DNA of 12,905 nucleotides from DATDQA01 sp035292505. Lineage in GTDB: Bacteria; Bacteroidota; Bacteroidia; Chitinophagales; Saprospiraceae. The stretch is taken from NCBI GenBank assembly GCA_035292505.1, contig DATDQA010000064.1:1-12905 (forward strand). Direction: 5' to 3'. A program made the translations under genes and the position numbers. Numbering within the stretch: the stretch's first letter is position 1; every line of letters starts with the position of its first letter. Positions 12,651 to 12,905 of this stretch are shown here, piece by piece. The notes under the pieces are model-generated. The model ran no database searches, was not told the DNA's origin, and saw only the letters and a program-made list of their open reading frames with translations.

Positions 12651-12905
12651 GAATTCTTCTGCAAACTCCTGGATTCCAGTAAATCACAACTCTGACTTTC
12701 CACTCCAGAACATACCCTTTGGTATTTACCAGAAAGGGAATGGACAGCCATGTGTCTGCTCAATCATCGGGGATCAGATCATTGATCTCTCTGTTCTGCA
12801 CGTGCAGGAATTATTAACTGTACCTGGATTGACGCATAAGGAACTGCTCAACAGATATCTCAATGACTTCATATCACTGGGAAAGACAGTGACGCGACAA
12901 GTGCG
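12649..12905 (+). CDS. fah: Fumarylacetoacetase, N-terminal part (truncated by window end)
   Basis: The last enzyme of tyrosine/phenylalanine breakdown, which cleaves fumarylacetoacetate to fumarate and acetoacetate in the cytoplasm. About 85 codons are visible. They contain SWIPV, SDFPLQNIPFG and IGDQIIDLSVL, closely matching the N-terminal domain of eukaryotic and bacterial FAH, whose human form starts SFIPVAEDSDFPI and has VAIGDQILDLS. The helical part (PGLTHKELLNRYLNDF) follows; the metal-binding catalytic domain lies beyond the window. There is no in-frame ATG before the conserved region. The only plausible start is TTG at 12649, immediately after an in-frame TAA, giving MNSSANSWIPV, about eight residues longer than human FAH. 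Regulation cannot be judged, since the leader is an AT-rich tract without a Shine-Dalgarno sequence. Confidence 0.88.
   Translation, partial: MNSSANSWIPVNHNSDFPLQNIPFGIYQKGNGQPCVCSIIGDQIIDLSVLHVQELLTVPGLTHKELLNRYLNDFISLGKTVTRQV

Overview
The window looks like a chromosomal segment of a Bacteroidota bacterium, most likely from the Saprospiria/Chitinophagia side of the phylum. This is inferred from protein content only: one protein ends in a type B and another in a type A type IX secretion (T9SS) sorting domain, there is a CarboxypepD_reg-like outer-surface protein, start codons lack clear Shine-Dalgarno sequences, and most genes stand alone with repeat-rich spacers.

Layout, left to right. (1) The 3' end of a large secreted adhesin-like gene with a C-terminal T9SS type B sorting domain (1-701). 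It is followed in the same frame, after one TAG and four degenerate 9-mers, by a second orphan copy of that sorting domain (759-1022). (2) A convergent spacer with two long inverted repeats and an AT-rich tract. (3) metG on the minus strand (1247-3394), preceded by a spacer with a long stem-loop, then an Lrp/AsnC regulator (3609-4097). (4) Divergent from the regulator, a MarC/SnatA-type membrane protein (4245-4808). (5) An array of seven GATC-containing octamers, then a secreted CarboxypepD_reg-like protein (5017-5670), a hairpin repeat, and metF (5776-6732). (6) A 333-bp convergent spacer holding a duplicated hairpin that carries a copied scrap of metF. (7) On the minus strand, a secreted T9SS type A protein with an unassigned catalytic-looking domain (7066-9111), and upstream of it a small four-helix membrane protein with a clear intrinsic terminator (9249-9656). 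(8) On the plus strand, a periplasmic M14 zinc carboxypeptidase with a GATase-like C-terminal part (9925-12453). (9) A repeat-rich spacer and the start of a fumarylacetoacetase gene (12649 to the window edge) that apparently begins with TTG directly at the end of an AT-rich tract.

Functionally this is mostly housekeeping plus surface proteins. MetG charges tRNA with methionine and MetF supplies methyl-THF for methionine synthesis. The Lrp/MarC divergent pair is a plausible amino-acid-responsive transport unit. Fumarylacetoacetase ends tyrosine breakdown. I see no mobile element, CRISPR array, phage or obvious defence system. The most unusual material is in the spacers: a purine-rich hexamer repeat lies in sense orientation 5-8 nt after the stop codons of three unrelated genes, and nearly every spacer has its own inverted repeat. 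The least understood protein is the 681-residue T9SS cargo.
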